NCBI GenBank assembly: GCA_037046615.1
Contig: JBAOHD010000008.1
Location: forward strand, 434,001-498,000
DNA: 64,000 nucleotides
Source of the DNA: Phosphoribacter sp037046615
Lineage (GTDB): Bacteria; Actinomycetota; Actinomycetes; Actinomycetales; Dermatophilaceae
Direction of reading: 5' to 3'
Below are positions 54,974 through 64,000 of this stretch, in pieces (position 1 is the stretch's first letter; every line of letters starts with the position of its first letter). The translations under genes were made by a program, and so were the position numbers. A model generated the notes under the pieces. The model worked only from the letters and a program-made list of their open reading frames with translations. It searched no databases and was not told the origin of the DNA.

Positions 54974-55464
54974 GGGGTGTCCTTGCTGGCGGCTTTAGTG
55001 GTGTCGGCAGGGCTGGCTGCAGTGAGGTCGACGCCTCGTCGAGCAAGAGCATCGGCGAGAGCGCTCCACCCGAGGAGAGCGCACTTGACCCGCGCGGGGT
55101 ATTGCGAGACCCCGGCGAAGGCGACTCCGTCACCGATGACGTCCTCGTCTCCGTGGAGCTGCCCGCGCGAGGTGAGCATGTCTTTCATGGCCTGGTATGC
55201 GGTGCGGGCATGATCGATCGTCGCTCCGGTGAGTTCCTCGGCGAGGACTGACATCGACGCCACTGAGATCGAGCACCCTTGGGCGTCATACGAGATGTCC
55301 TTCAGCGACGCGGCGCTGTCGGAGCCGCCCAGCGTGACGCGGAGCGTCACCTCGTCGCCGCACGACGGGTTGACGTGGTGCACCTCTGCGTCGAAAGGCT
55401 CTCGCAGGCCCGACCCGATGGGTCGCTTCGAGTGGTCGAGGATGATCTGTTGGTAGAGGTCCAC
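54970..55464 (-). CDS. sufU: Fe-S cluster assembly protein SufU
   Basis: A 164-residue SufU: three zinc/cluster cysteines are present, Cys35 (VNPSCGDEVT), Cys64 (AQGCSISVASM) and Cys128 (RVKCALL), plus the SufU-specific insertion between the second and third. It accepts sulfur from SufS. The C-terminal 30 residues are an unconserved Ala/Asp-rich tail. GTG at 55464 directly follows the sufS stop, so translation is coupled. The frame is intact, unlike sufS, sufC and sufD. Confidence 0.93.
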   Translation of the reverse strand: MDLYQQIILDHSKRPIGSGLREPFDAEVHHVNPSCGDEVTLRVTLGGSDSAASLKDISYDAQGCSISVASMSVLAEELTGATIDHARTAYQAMKDMLTSRGQLHGDEDVIGDGVAFAGVSQYPARVKCALLGWSALADALARRGVDLTAASPADTTKAASKDTP

Positions 55465-56828
55465 TCAGCGCTCCTGCAGCCCGAAGATGACCGGGACCCG
55501 GTCGAGCGCCTCAAGGAGGGCGTCGACCTCGCCGGGCGTCGAATATGGTGCGAAGCTCGCGCGGGTCGTCGCCGTGACGCCGAGAGCCCGGTGCAGGGGC
55601 CACGCGCAGTGGTGCCCGACGCGCACGGCGACGCCGGCGTCGTCGAGGACCTGACCGACGTCGTGGGCGTGGACCCCTTCGACGACGAACGCCACCACGG
55701 CGCCCTGGTCCGCGGGGTCGTCCGGACCGAGGACGCGCACCCACGGCCGCGCGAGCAGTCCCGCCCGAAGGCGTTGCGCCAGCGCGATCTCGTGGCGGTG
55801 GACCCGCTCCATCCCGAGGTGCGACGAGGAAGTCACAGGCAGCTGCGAGCCCGACGGCCTGGGCAGCCATCGGCACGCCGGCCTCGAACTTTTGCGGCAC
55901 GGGGGCGTATGTCGACGATTCCATCGTGACGATCTCGATCATCGACCCGCCCGTGAGAAAGACCGGCATCTCTTCGAGGATCTCCCGCCTCCCCCACAGC
56001 ACCCCGATCCCCATGGGGCCTTCCATCTTGTGGCCGGAGAAGGCGAGCAGGTCGACTCCCAACTCCTTCACGTCGATCGGCAGGTGCGGCACTGATTGGC
56101 ACGCGTCGAGGACCACGAGGGCGCCCACGGCATGAGCCCGCGCGGTGAGCTCGGCGACGGGGTTGACGACGCCGAGGACGTTGGAGACGTGGGTGAAGGA
56201 CAGCACCTTCGTCGCGGACGTGAGCACCTCGTCGAGCGTGCCCAGGTCGAGAGTCCCGTCGGAGGCCACGGGGATCCACCGGAGGGTCGCGCCGGTGCGT
56301 CGGCAGAGCTCCTGCCAGGGCACGAGATTGGCATGGTGTTCCATCTGCGTGATGAGCACCTCATCACCCGGCCCGAGGGTGAATCGTCCCGACGTGCCGC
56401 CCCCGCCGCCACCGTGGACGGCGTTGGAGAAGGCATAGGCGACGAGGTTGAGAGCTTCCGTCGCGTTCCGCGTGAAGACGATCTCCTCGGCCGGGGCACC
56501 GATGAAGCGCGCCACGGTATGCCGCGCCGCCTCGTAGGCGTCGGTGCCCTCCTCGGCGAGTTGGTGAGCACCGCGGTGCACGGCGGAGTTGATGCGCTCG
56601 TAAAAGTCACGTTCGGCGTCGAGCACTTGCCGGGGCTTGTGCGAGGTCGCCCCGGAGTCGAGGTAGATCAGCGGTTTGCCGCCGCGGACCGTGCGGCTCA
56701 GGATCGGAAAGCCTGCTGCGGATCTCGGCGAGCTCGGCCGCCGAGAAGCCACCCGACGTGAGGGTGCCGTCACCCTCGCCGGAGACAACCGTCCCCGTGG
56801 GGTGAGTCGCGCCGAGGATTGCGGTCAC
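55465..56828 (-). pseudogene. sufS: Cysteine desulfurase SufS, two frameshifts
   Basis: PLP-dependent cysteine desulfurase supplying sulfur to SufU. GTG at 56828 starts a leader ending FSAAELAEIRSR; a shift near 56710 leads to FPILSRTVRGGKPLIYLDSG. The PLP lysine is in FSGHKMEGPMGIGVLWG, with QMEHHANLVPWQ and VVLDACQSVPH before it. A second shift near 55838 leads to LGMERVHRHEIALAQRLRAG and the active-site Cys in VRVGHHCAWPLH. Corrected length is about 454 residues. All key residues are kept across the breaks, which argues for sequence errors in a working gene. Confidence 0.92.
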
Positions 56829-56838
56829 GGCATACCCC

Positions 56839-57606
56839 TCATGCTGACGGCGTGAGGTAGCGGTCGTAGCCCTCGGCCTCGAGGCGGTCGGCGAGCTCGG
56901 CTTGCCCACTCTCGACGATCCGACCGTCGATGAAGACGTGGACGAAGTCGGGGCGGATGTATTGGAGGATCCGCGTGTAGTGGGTGATGAGGACGATGCC
57001 CATGTCGGATGCCTCCTTGGCCCGGTTGACGCCCTCGGCTCACGACGCGCAGGGCATCGACGTCGAGCCCGGAGTCGGTCTCGTCGAGCACGAGCGATCT
57101 TCGGGCCGGAGCAGCTCAAGCTGCAGCACCTCGTGGCGCTTCTTCTCCCCGCCGGAGAAGCCCTCGTTGACATTGCGTTCGGCGAACGGCCGAGTCCATC
57201 TTGAGTTCGTCCATCGCGAGCCTGGACGTCCTTGACCCACGTGCGCAGCTTGGGCGCCTCGACCGTCGATGGCGGTCTTCGCGGTGCGCAGGAAGTTGCT
57301 CACGGTGACGCCGGGGATCTCAACGGGGTATTGCATCGCGAGGAAGAGCCCGGCGCGGGCTCGCTCGTCGACGCTCATCTCGAGGACGTCTTCACCGTCG
57401 AGCGTGATCGACCCGTTGGTGACGTGGTACTTCGGGTGTCCGGCGACGGAATACGCCGAGCGTCGACTTGCCCGACCCGTTGGGGCCCATGATCGCGTGG
57501 GTCTCGCCCGAGCGGACCGTGAGGTCGACGCCCCGAAGGATCTCCTTGGGACCGTCGTCGGTCGTCGACACTCACCGTGCAGGTCGCGGATCTCCAGAAC
57601 GGTCAT
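56839..57606 (-). pseudogene. sufC: SUF ATPase SufC, reading frame broken by indels
   Basis: SufC is the ABC-type ATPase of the SufBCD scaffold. Visible parts are MTVLEIRDLH at the start (ATG 57606), the segment YHVTNGSITLDGEDVLEMSV, LFLAMQYPVEIPGVTVSNFL, then FAERNVNEGFSGGEKKRHEV (signature) and LDETDSGLDVDALRVVS (Walker B, in another frame), ending in RYLTPSA. The Walker A region is frame-shifted. Six or so one-base insertions are needed to restore about 255 codons. The ATG overlaps the Rieske stop (ATGA). Sequence error is likely. Confidence 0.92.
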
Positions 57607-57968
57607 GAGGTTGGTTCTCCTGTGCTGAGGTCGGCAGTGGTTGACGATGTACAACGGCGTCGTCGCCCAGTCGCACGGCATACGACCGGGACGGGGGTGA
57701 CGGCGGGGGGGCAGGACGGCACGCCCGTGCGGCAGGTTGAACCGCGAGCCGTGCAGCCAGCACTCGAGCGTCGCAGCCCACGACGTCTCCTTCGGAGAGG
57801 GAGACCTGGCCGTGTGTGCAGGTGTCACCGACAGCGTGCACCTCGCGCTCGGCGAGGCGCACGATCGGCGACGAGATGATCGCCGACCTGGGCTTGGACA
57901 GCTCGCCCGATGACGGGAGTTCGGAGAGGTCGCAGACGTATTCGTCGACGGCCGTGTGCCCTGGTCAT
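57603..57968 (-). pseudogene. Rieske-type (non-heme iron oxygenase-like) ferredoxin, frameshifted
   Basis: Between sufD and sufC, as in many actinobacterial SUF operons, a small Rieske protein is encoded. Pieces read VDEYVCDLSELPSSGEL, AVGDTCTHGQVSLSEGDVVG (first Cys-x-His), CTLECWLHGSRFNLPHG (second Cys-x2-His) and YAVRLGDDAV. The four cluster ligands are all present. ATG at 57968 follows GGAGG; frames change near 57945, 57750 and 57680. It may deliver electrons during cluster assembly; its exact role is not settled. Confidence 0.85.
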
Positions 57969-57969
57969 C

Positions 57970-59189
57970 TCAGACCTCCGGCGTCGCGTATGCCGTCGTC
58001 GCGCGAGCTCCCGCTCGACAGCCTGGGTCAGGTGGCCCTGGACCTCGGCGACGGGGATCTTGGCGATGATGTCGGCGAAGAAGCCGCGGACGACGAGTCG
58101 TCGGGCCTCCGCTTCGGGGATGCCGCGCGCCTGGCAGGTAGAAGAGCTGCTCGTCGTCGAATCGGCCGGTGGCAGCGGCGTGTCCGGCTCCGCGGATCTG
58201 TCCGGTCTCGATCTCGAGGTTGGGCACGGAGTCGGCGCGCGCCCCTTCGGTGAGCACGAGGTTGCGGTTGATCTCGTAGGTCTGGGTGCCCTCGGCGCCG
58301 GCCCGGATGAGGACGTCGCCGACCCACACCGGCGTGGGCGCCGTCGCCCTGCAGGGCGCCCTTGTATTCGACGTTGGCTGCGTGCAGTGCGGAGCGTCGT
58401 GGTCGACGAAGAGTCGGTGCTCAAGGTGCTGCCCGGCGTCGGCGAAGTAGAGCGCCGAAGCCCTCGAAGGTGCCGCCGGGGCCGGCGTACGTGCGCGTTG
58501 GTGTGCAGCCGCACGAGCGTCGCCACCGAGGGTGACCGCGATGTGCCGCACGCGTCGCGTCGCGGCCGACGACGACGTCGTGCTCGCCCGAGGTGGATCG
58601 CGGTCGTCGTCCCACTCCTGGCACGCTCACCAGGGTGAGCGAGGCACCCGTCACCGACGAGGACCGAGAGGACCTCGCTGTATGCCGTGTCGCCGGACGT
58701 GCTCAAAGAGCACCGTCGCGTGCGCGCGGTCGCCGAACCCGCAGGACGATGTGGCTGAGCGCTCGGCTCCCGTCGCCCTGACGGCGGATCCGCACCGGCG
58801 AGACGAGTTCGACGTCGGCGGGGATGTCGATGAGCGCGTGGCGGCCGGAGACTGTGACACGGCGATCGCCGCCGGACGGTGCACCGGGCGCCGGCAACCC
58901 GAGCGCCTGAGCGTCACCAGAGTCGACGCGGCGGATCTCGACGCGATCGTCGCCGTCGGACGTCCCACTCGAGTGCCCCGTCGGCCGGGTGCGCGTCGAG
59001 GAGCGCGGTCAACGGCGCCATCGGGGTGAAGCGCCATTCCTCCTCACGTCCGGTGGGCAGCGGAAAGTCGGCCGGATCGGTCGAGCGGCGCCGTTCGGCG
59101 CGCGATTGGTCGGGCACGAACGGCATACCGTGCGTGTGGGACGACGCCCCGGGAGGCGTGAGGCGTGAGGGGCGTTCAAGCAGCGGCAT
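57970..59189 (-). pseudogene. sufD: SUF scaffold protein SufD, reading frame broken by indels
   Basis: SufD pairs with SufB and SufC. The start MPLLERPSRLTPPGASSHTH, then REEEWRFTPMAPLTALLDAH, is intact to about 58940; the centre is scattered over three frames (GRHALIDIPADVELVSPVRI, INRNLVLTEGARADSVPNLE, IETGQIRGAGHAAATGRFDD, EQLFYLPGAR), and the end is VVRGFFADIIAKIPVAEVQG with a stop at 57970. About 406 codons in total, a normal SufD length. At least eight one-base indels are needed. The ATG overlaps the sufB stop. As with sufC, sequence error is the likely explanation. Confidence 0.9.
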
Positions 59190-60611
59190 CAGCCGACCGC
59201 TCCTTCCATCTGCAGCTCGATGAGCCGGTTGAGCTCGAGGGCGTATTCCATCGGCAACTCGCGGGCGATGGGCTCGACGAAGCCGCGGACGATCATCGCC
59301 ATCGCCTCGTCTTCGGCCATGCCGCGGGACATGAGGTAGAACAGCTGGTCGTCGCTGACCTTCGAGACCGTCGCCTCGTGACCCATCTGGACGTCGTCCT
59401 CGCGGACGTCGACGTAGGGGTAGGTGTCACTGCGGCTGATCGTGTCGACGAGAAGGGCGTCGCAGCGGACGGTCGACTTGGACCCGTGGGCACCCTCGTT
59501 GATCTGGATGAGGCCGCGATACGACGTGCGCCCACCGCCGCGGGCGACCGACTTCGACACGATCGAGCTCGACGTGTCAGGGGCAGCGTGAACCATCTTG
59601 GCGCCGGCGTCCTGGTGCTGTCCCTCGCCCGCGAAGGCGATCGACAGAGTCTCCCCCTTGGCGTGCCGGCCGAGGAGATAGACGGCGGGGTACTTCATCG
59701 TCACCTTGGAACCGATGTTGCCGTCGACCCACTCCATCGTTGCGCCCTCGTCGCAGGTGGCGCGCTTGGTCACGAGGTTGTAGACGTTGTTGGACCAGTT
59801 CTGGATCGTGGTGTAACGCACGCGGGCGTTCTTCTTCACGATGATCTCGACGACCGCCGAGTGGAGGCTGTCGGACTTGTAGATCGGTGCCGTGCAGCCT
59901 TCGACGTAGTGCACGTAGGAGCCTTCGTCGGCGATGATGAGCGTCCGCTCGAACTGGCCCATGTTTTCGGTGTTGATCCGGAAGTAGGCCTGGAGCGGGA
60001 TGTCGACATGGACCCCCTTGGGCACGTAGATGAACGACCCGCCCGACCACACTGCCGTGTTGAGCGAGGCGAACTTGTTGTCGCCGGCCGGGATCACCGT
60101 CGTGAAGTACTCCTGGAACAGCTCGGGGTATTCCCTCAGCCCGGTGTCGGTGTCGACGAAGATGACGCCCTTGTCCTCCAAGTCCTCGCGGATCTGGTGG
60201 TAGACGACCTCGGACTCGTATTGCGCCGCGACACCGGCGATGAGGCGCTGCTTCTCGGCTTCCGGGATCCCGAGCCGGTCGTAGGTGTTCTTGATGTCTT
60301 CGGGGAGGTCGTCCCACGACGTGGCTTGCTTCTCCGTCGAGCGGACGAAGTACTTGATGTTGTCGAAGTGGATCCCGGTGAGGTCACTGCCCCAGGTGGG
60401 CATCGGCTTGCGATCGAAGAGTTTGCAGCGATCGCAGCCGCAGGTCGAGCATCCACTGAGGCTCGTCCTTGAGCGCCGAAATGTCGCGCACGACGTCCTC
60501 GGACAGGCCACGTCGGGCGGTGGCACCAGCAGTGTCCTTGTCGGACCAGCCGTACTCGTAGCGACCGATGCCTTCCAGGCTCGGGTTGAGCTGCTCGATG
60601 TCGGTGCTCAT
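59189..60611 (-). CDS. sufB: SUF scaffold protein SufB, one frameshift near 60425
   Basis: SufB is the main Fe-S assembly scaffold. From ATG 60611 the frame reads EGIGRYEYGWSDKDTAG, MLDLRLRSL; one extra base near 60425 (CTGCAAACTC where CTGAAACTC is expected) moves the rest to the next frame: KLFDRKPMPTWGSDLTGIHF, then LREYPELFQEYFTTVIPAGD, YVHYVEGCTAPIYKSDSLHS (conserved Cys), and RCDALLVDTISRSDTYPYVD. Corrected length is about 473 residues. Its ATG overlaps the sufR stop by 4 bases. Confidence 0.94.
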
Positions 60612-61354
60612 GCGAGAAGGCCTTTCGGTGAGGACGACGTGGACGGACTGGCCGACGCGTGGATCTCGCCGGGCTCGGACACGGGGGCCGTGGGGACAAA
60701 GGTGGTGCACACATGCTGGCCAGCGGCCAGGGTCGAGAGGCGTTGGACGTGGACGCCGAGCAGCCGGGAAAATGCGTCGGTCTCCGCTTGGCACAGCTCC
60801 GGGAACTCCGTTGCGACGTGCCTGACCGGGCAGTGACCTTGACACACCTGGATGCCAGTCAGGCCACCAACGGCGACCGGACGAGCGGTGGCGGCAAATC
60901 CGTCGCGAGACAGCGCGTCGACGAGCGCCTGGGCCTTCGCGGTCGGTGTGCTGTCGACGGCCGCGAGCTGGCCGGCATACCGGCTCTTGAGGCGTTCGGC
61001 GCGTCGGCGGGCGAACTCAGCGACGGCTTCTCCCCGGCTCGCTCGCGCAGATAGCGCAGGACATCGACCGCGAGGTCGTCGTAGTCGTCGGGCAGCGAGT
61101 CCAGGCCCGCCGGTGCGGCAACCCACTGCCGAGCCGGCCGACCACGTCCGCGCGGAGTGGACGAGCTCGAAGGACGACTCCCGCTCGACGATGGCTCCAT
61201 CGGCCTCAAGGGCATCGAGGTGGCGGCGCACCGCTGCCGGCGTGAGCGCCAACTCGCGACCGAGCGCTGACGCGCTGATGGGTCCGCGCGCCGTGATCGC
61301 CGCGAGGACGCGATCGCGCGTCCCTCGCTCCGATCCGGCCGCCTGGATATTCAC
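60608..61354 (-). CDS. sufR: SufR-type Fe-S-binding HTH repressor, two compensating frameshifts
   Basis: A winged-helix regulator heading the SUF operon. N-terminal HTH: RDRVLAAITARGPISASALG, RELALTPAAVRRHLDALEAD. The C-terminal cluster-binding cysteines are in VCQGHCPVRHVATEFPELCQ. Between about 61170 and 61045 the true sequence (RGRGRPARQWVAAPAGLDSL, PDDYDDLAVDVLRYLRERAG) is in another frame, then the first frame returns, so the ORF stays open but with a wrong middle. GTG at 61354. SufR represses its own operon until cluster loss; a 13-bp repeat array upstream (61400-61464) may be involved. Confidence 0.88.
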   Translation of the reverse strand: MNIQAAGSERGTRDRVLAAITARGPISASALGRELALTPAAVRRHLDALEADGAIVERESSFELVHSARTWSAGSAVGCRTGGPGLAARRLRRPRGRCPALSARASRGEAVAEFARRRAERLKSRYAGQLAAVDSTPTAKAQALVDALSRDGFAATARPVAVGGLTGIQVCQGHCPVRHVATEFPELCQAETDAFSRLLGVHVQRLSTLAAGQHVCTTFVPTAPVSEPGEIHASASPSTSSSPKGLLA

Positions 61355-61399
61355 AACATCAGTATGCCCTAATTCAAGACACCGGCCAACTCGCCCTCG

Positions 61400-61464
61400 G
61401 CTGTCGGGTATGGGAGTCGGGCAGGGGACTCGGGCACCGCTGTCGGGCACCGCTGTCGGGCACG
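61400..61464. repeat. Five-copy 13-bp tandem repeat between sufR and the ABC operon
   Basis: Units start at 61400, 61413, 61426, 61439 and 61452; each has TCGGGYA at the same phase, and units 4 and 5 (GCTGTCGGGCACC, GCTGTCGGGCACG) differ only at the last base. It lies 46 bases upstream of sufR and ends 17 before the GTG of the divergent ABC ATPase, so it covers both promoters. It may be an operator array or an unstable minisatellite. Confidence 0.85.
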
Positions 61465-61480
61465 GCATACACTCCCAGGC

Positions 61481-62209
61481 GTGTCCGTGGCTCCCGGTTC
61501 GACCTCCCCCGTCACCCTCGTCGACCTTCGGAGGGCCTTCGGCCCAGTCCTCGCGTGCGACGGCCTGACCTGGCACGCACCCCGTGGGCACGTCACCGCC
61601 ATCCTCGGCCCCAACGGTGCTGGTAAGACGACCGCGATCGAGTGTGCCGTGGGCCTGCAACGCCCGGACTCAGGCGTTGTCCATGTGCTCGGCCGCGACC
61701 CCTGGCACGCCCCTGCCGAGCACCGCGCCCGAGTCGGTGTAATGCTCCAGTCCGGAGGCATCCCCAACGGGAGCAAGCCCCTCGCGCTGCTGCGGCACCT
61801 CGCGGCGCTGTATGCCGCCCCGGTCAGCCCCGCCGACCTCGCCTCCCGTCTGGGGATCGATGCCTTCGCGGGCACGACGGTCCGCCGCCTGTCCGGTGGC
61901 CAGAAGCAGCGGCTCGCGCTTGCCGCAGCGCTCGTCGGACGACCCGAGGTCGTCTTCCTCGACGAACCCACCGCCGGGCTCGATCCGCACGGTCGCCTCG
62001 ACGTCTACGACCTGCTCCGGGAGGTCAAGGAGGAGGGGACGACGATCGTCGTCACGACCCACTCCTTCGAGGAGGCTGCGGCGCTGGCCGATCATCTCGT
62101 CGTCATCAGTGGTGGCCGTGCCGTCGCCGAAGGCAGCCCTGCCGACGTCGTCGGTGATTCGACCCTTGAGAAGGTCTATTTCGGTTTGACCCGGAAGGCG
62201 TCGGCATGA
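61481..62209 (+). CDS. ABC-2 type transporter ATP-binding protein
   Basis: A 242-residue ATPase: Walker A GPNGAGKTTAIECAVGLQ, Q-loop VGVMLQSGGIPNG, signature LSGGQKQRLALAAALVGR, Walker B VVFLDEPTAGLDPHG and H-loop VVTTHSFEEA. GTG at 61481. The stop overlaps the start of the permease gene by 4 bases. The pair precedes ctaA; in mycobacteria a similar exporter (Rv1456c-Rv1458c region) also neighbours suf genes. The substrate is unknown; a link to heme or oxidase assembly is only suggested by position. Confidence 0.92.
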   Translation: MSVAPGSTSPVTLVDLRRAFGPVLACDGLTWHAPRGHVTAILGPNGAGKTTAIECAVGLQRPDSGVVHVLGRDPWHAPAEHRARVGVMLQSGGIPNGSKPLALLRHLAALYAAPVSPADLASRLGIDAFAGTTVRRLSGGQKQRLALAAALVGRPEVVFLDEPTAGLDPHGRLDVYDLLREVKEEGTTIVVTTHSFEEAAALADHLVVISGGRAVAEGSPADVVGDSTLEKVYFGLTRKASA

Positions 62210-62952
62210 GCGCCCCTGCCCCCACCGCCGCGCGGGTGCGCGCGCAGTCGATCTTTGAGCTGCGCACCCTCCTCGCCAACGGCGAGCAACTCCTCGTGTC
62301 ATTGGTCTTGCCGCTCGGGGCGCTGCTCGGCCTCGCCTTGACGACCTTCCCTTCCCTCGGTGAGGGCCGCCGCATCGACGTGGCCGTCCCCGGTGTGCTC
62401 GCACTGTGCGTGATCTCGGCTTCTTTCACCGCCCAAGCGATCGCCACCGGATTCGACCGCCGGTATGCCGTGCTCCGCCTCCTCGGGACCACTCCCCTCG
62501 GTCGCGACGGCCTCCTGTGGGGCAAATCCCTCGCGACGCTCGGGGTCGAACTCATCCAATGGCTCGTCATCGGCGGGGTGGGTCTCGCTCTGGGCTGGCG
62601 TCCCTCGCTGATCGGGATCGCGTATGCCGTGCTGTGGCTCATCCTCGGCACGTGGGCCTTCGTGGCCCTCGCCCTCCTCCTCGCCGGGGCGGTCCGCGCC
62701 GAAGGTGTCCTGGCGATCGCCAACCTCGTCTGGGTGCTGCTGCTCGTCCTCGGCGGCGTCATCGTCCCCCGGGCCAGTGTCAGCGGCGTCGGAGGCACCC
62801 TCATGGGGTGGTTGCCCTCGGCTGCCTTAGCAGACGGATTGCGCGGCGCGCTCGTTGACGGTGCGCTGCTGTGGCCCGCGGTCGGCGTGCTCGTCGTGTG
62901 GGCGGTGGCTGCGACAGCCTTGGCGCGGCGCACCTTCCGCTGGTCGGACTGA
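62206..62952 (+). CDS. ABC-2 type transporter permease
   Basis: A 248-residue membrane protein with six hydrophobic helices (LLVSLVLPLGALLGLALTTF, GVLALCVISASFTAQAIATG, LIQWLVIGGVGLALGW, AVLWLILGTWAFVALALLLA, NLVWVLLLVLGGVIVP, AVGVLVVWAVAATALA). The pattern is the ABC-2/DrrB-like permease type. It starts inside the ATPase stop (ATGA), so both are made together. Two small hairpins follow before ctaA. Confidence 0.9.
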   Translation: MSAPAPTAARVRAQSIFELRTLLANGEQLLVSLVLPLGALLGLALTTFPSLGEGRRIDVAVPGVLALCVISASFTAQAIATGFDRRYAVLRLLGTTPLGRDGLLWGKSLATLGVELIQWLVIGGVGLALGWRPSLIGIAYAVLWLILGTWAFVALALLLAGAVRAEGVLAIANLVWVLLLVLGGVIVPRASVSGVGGTLMGWLPSAALADGLRGALVDGALLWPAVGVLVVWAVAATALARRTFRWSD

Positions 62953-62963
62953 CTGGAAGGCCC

Positions 62964-62999
62964 GGTCCGCCTTGCGGACCCGGCGTCCGGGCCGGACGC
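62964..62999. terminator. Twin hairpins between the ABC permease gene and ctaA
   Basis: GGTCCGC-CTT-GCGGACC (62964-62980) and GCGTCCG-GGC-CGGACGC (62983-62999): two 7-bp stems with 3-base loops in tandem, 12 bases after the permease stop. No T-run follows; they may attenuate read-through into ctaA or end the ABC message. Confidence 0.55.
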
Positions 63000-63021
63000 G
63001 GGGCGGCATACCCTTGAGGAC

Positions 63022-63939
63022 GTGGCTGCACCCGTCCTGCGTGCGACCTGGGTCCGTCCGATCCTCGTCGCCAACCTCGTCGCCCAGATCCTCATCATCG
63101 TCACCGGCGGTGTCGTCCGTCTGACGGGCAGTGGTCTGGGGTGTCCCGACTGGCCGACGTGCGCGGAGGGATCGCTCACACCCGTGGCAACGCAGGCCGA
63201 GGGGATCCACAAGTTCATCGAGTTCGGCAACCGCACGCTCACGGGTGTCCTCGTCGTCATCGCGCTGCTGGCGCTCTGGGCGGTGCACACCCACTATCCG
63301 CGCCGGCGCGGGATGGTCCGGCTGGCGTGGTTCGTCCTGGCTGTGATCGCAGCCCAGGCCGTCGTCGGTGGCATCACGGTGTGGACCGGCCTCAACCCCG
63401 TGATCGTGGCCTTCCACTTCCTGGCCTCCATCGTGCTCGTCGCCGCCGCAACGGCGTTGCTTCGAGGGGCCGATGACGGCGCCGAGCCCGCGGCACGGGA
63501 GCAGGTCGTCCACCCGTGGGCCGTGCGCCTGGGCTGGACGGCCTACGCGATCGGCTTCGCCGTCATGGTGCTCGGCACCATCGTCACCGGGTCAGGGCCC
63601 CACTCCGGCGACGCCAAGGCGCCCGCGCGCACAGGATTCGACCCGCGCCTGGTCTCGTGGTTGCACGCCGACGTCGTGATGCTCTTTATCGGCCTCGCGC
63701 TCGCGACCCTCGTCGCCATCCGGCTCGGGCAGACCTCGGGCGCTCCTGCCGAGATCTCCCGGGCACGGCATACCTGGCACATGGTGCTCGTCATCACGGC
63801 AATCCAGGGAGTCCTGGGCTACGTCCAGTTCTTCACCGGCCTCCCCGCGGTGATCGTCGGCACCCACATGCTCGGCGCTGCCCTGCTCGCGATGGCGCTG
63901 ACCAACGGCACGCTCAATCTCTACCGAAACCCGGTGTGA
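63022..63939 (+). CDS. ctaA: Heme A synthase (CtaA/COX15 family)
   Basis: A 305-residue membrane enzyme oxidising heme O to heme A for cytochrome aa3 oxidase. Eight helices in two four-helix repeats are visible. The extracellular Cys pair GLGCPDWPTC (Cys41, Cys47) lies in the first loop; GIHKFIEFGNRTLTGVL contains the heme-ligating His63 and family signature; matching histidines occur in VAFHFLA, WLHADVVML and VGTHMLG. GTG at 63022. The neighbouring SURF1 gene in this window acts in the same assembly path. Confidence 0.95.
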   Translation: MAAPVLRATWVRPILVANLVAQILIIVTGGVVRLTGSGLGCPDWPTCAEGSLTPVATQAEGIHKFIEFGNRTLTGVLVVIALLALWAVHTHYPRRRGMVRLAWFVLAVIAAQAVVGGITVWTGLNPVIVAFHFLASIVLVAAATALLRGADDGAEPAAREQVVHPWAVRLGWTAYAIGFAVMVLGTIVTGSGPHSGDAKAPARTGFDPRLVSWLHADVVMLFIGLALATLVAIRLGQTSGAPAEISRARHTWHMVLVITAIQGVLGYVQFFTGLPAVIVGTHMLGAALLAMALTNGTLNLYRNPV

Positions 63940-64000
63940 GAGCACGGATCTGTCGCAACGTCACCTCACCGTAAGCGCTAGGTCCACCACGACGGATCGA

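Overview
The window looks like chromosomal DNA of a high-G+C actinobacterium, most likely Micrococcales of the Intrasporangiaceae/Dermatophilaceae type (an inference). The support is the N-terminus of the proteasomal ATPase Mpa/ARC, mycothiol ligase MshC, two F420-type luciferase-like oxidoreductases, an InhA/FabG pair, the actinobacterial sufRBDCSUT order with a Rieske protein, GTG starts, and gene strings syntenic with mycobacteria (trmI/mpa to metH/PAC2/mshC to uppP; glgA/glgC; fabG/inhA; suf/ABC/ctaA).

Layout. 0-3.1 kb (minus): mpa fragment, trmI, an SSB-like gene and a site-2 protease. 3.2-18.7 kb: metH, a RecB-like nuclease, a HAD phosphatase, PAC2, mshC, the SCO1664/DUF3090/histidine-phosphatase trio, corA, uppP, an F420 oxidoreductase, an aldo-keto reductase, an acidic-tail protein and an M20 peptidase. 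18.8-19.6 kb: tRNA-Leu(GAG), then a hairpin, a broken mazF toxin and a broken HTH protein. 19.6-41.8 kb: a mostly intact core stretch (polysaccharide deacetylase, arginase, TrmH methyltransferase, TauE, NfeD plus two SPFH proteins, an ABC ATPase, glgA/glgC, serB, fabI/fabG, moaA, SURF1, a lipoprotein-crotonase-ABC exporter cluster, TrpB2). 41.9-49.8 kb: an accessory block with an Imm5-like immunity protein, an IS21 istB remnant, an aminoglycoside-acetyltransferase-like GNAT, and a DUF222-HNH gene. That HNH gene is split by an IS256-family element that itself carries an IS3 copy, and again by a second IS3 copy. 49.9-64 kb: a membrane-GNAT fusion, an ABC-F ATPase, a zinc metallopeptidase, a PNPOx-like protein, the SUF operon, an ABC-2 exporter and ctaA.

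Functional themes are thiol and iron-sulfur homeostasis (mshC, metH, suf), glycogen synthesis, type II fatty-acid synthesis, and heme A/cytochrome oxidase assembly (SURF1, ctaA).

Two window-wide patterns stand out. First, the octamer GTATGCCG (usually followed by C or T) occurs about 75 times on the two strands together by hand count, where roughly 2-3 would be expected. It is absent from the insertion-sequence block. Second, single-base indels break many conserved genes (metH, the ABC-F gene, sufS, sufC, sufD, glgC and others) in patches. Because these include genes that should be essential, assembly error is the likelier reading than gene decay, and coordinates in those patches are approximate.
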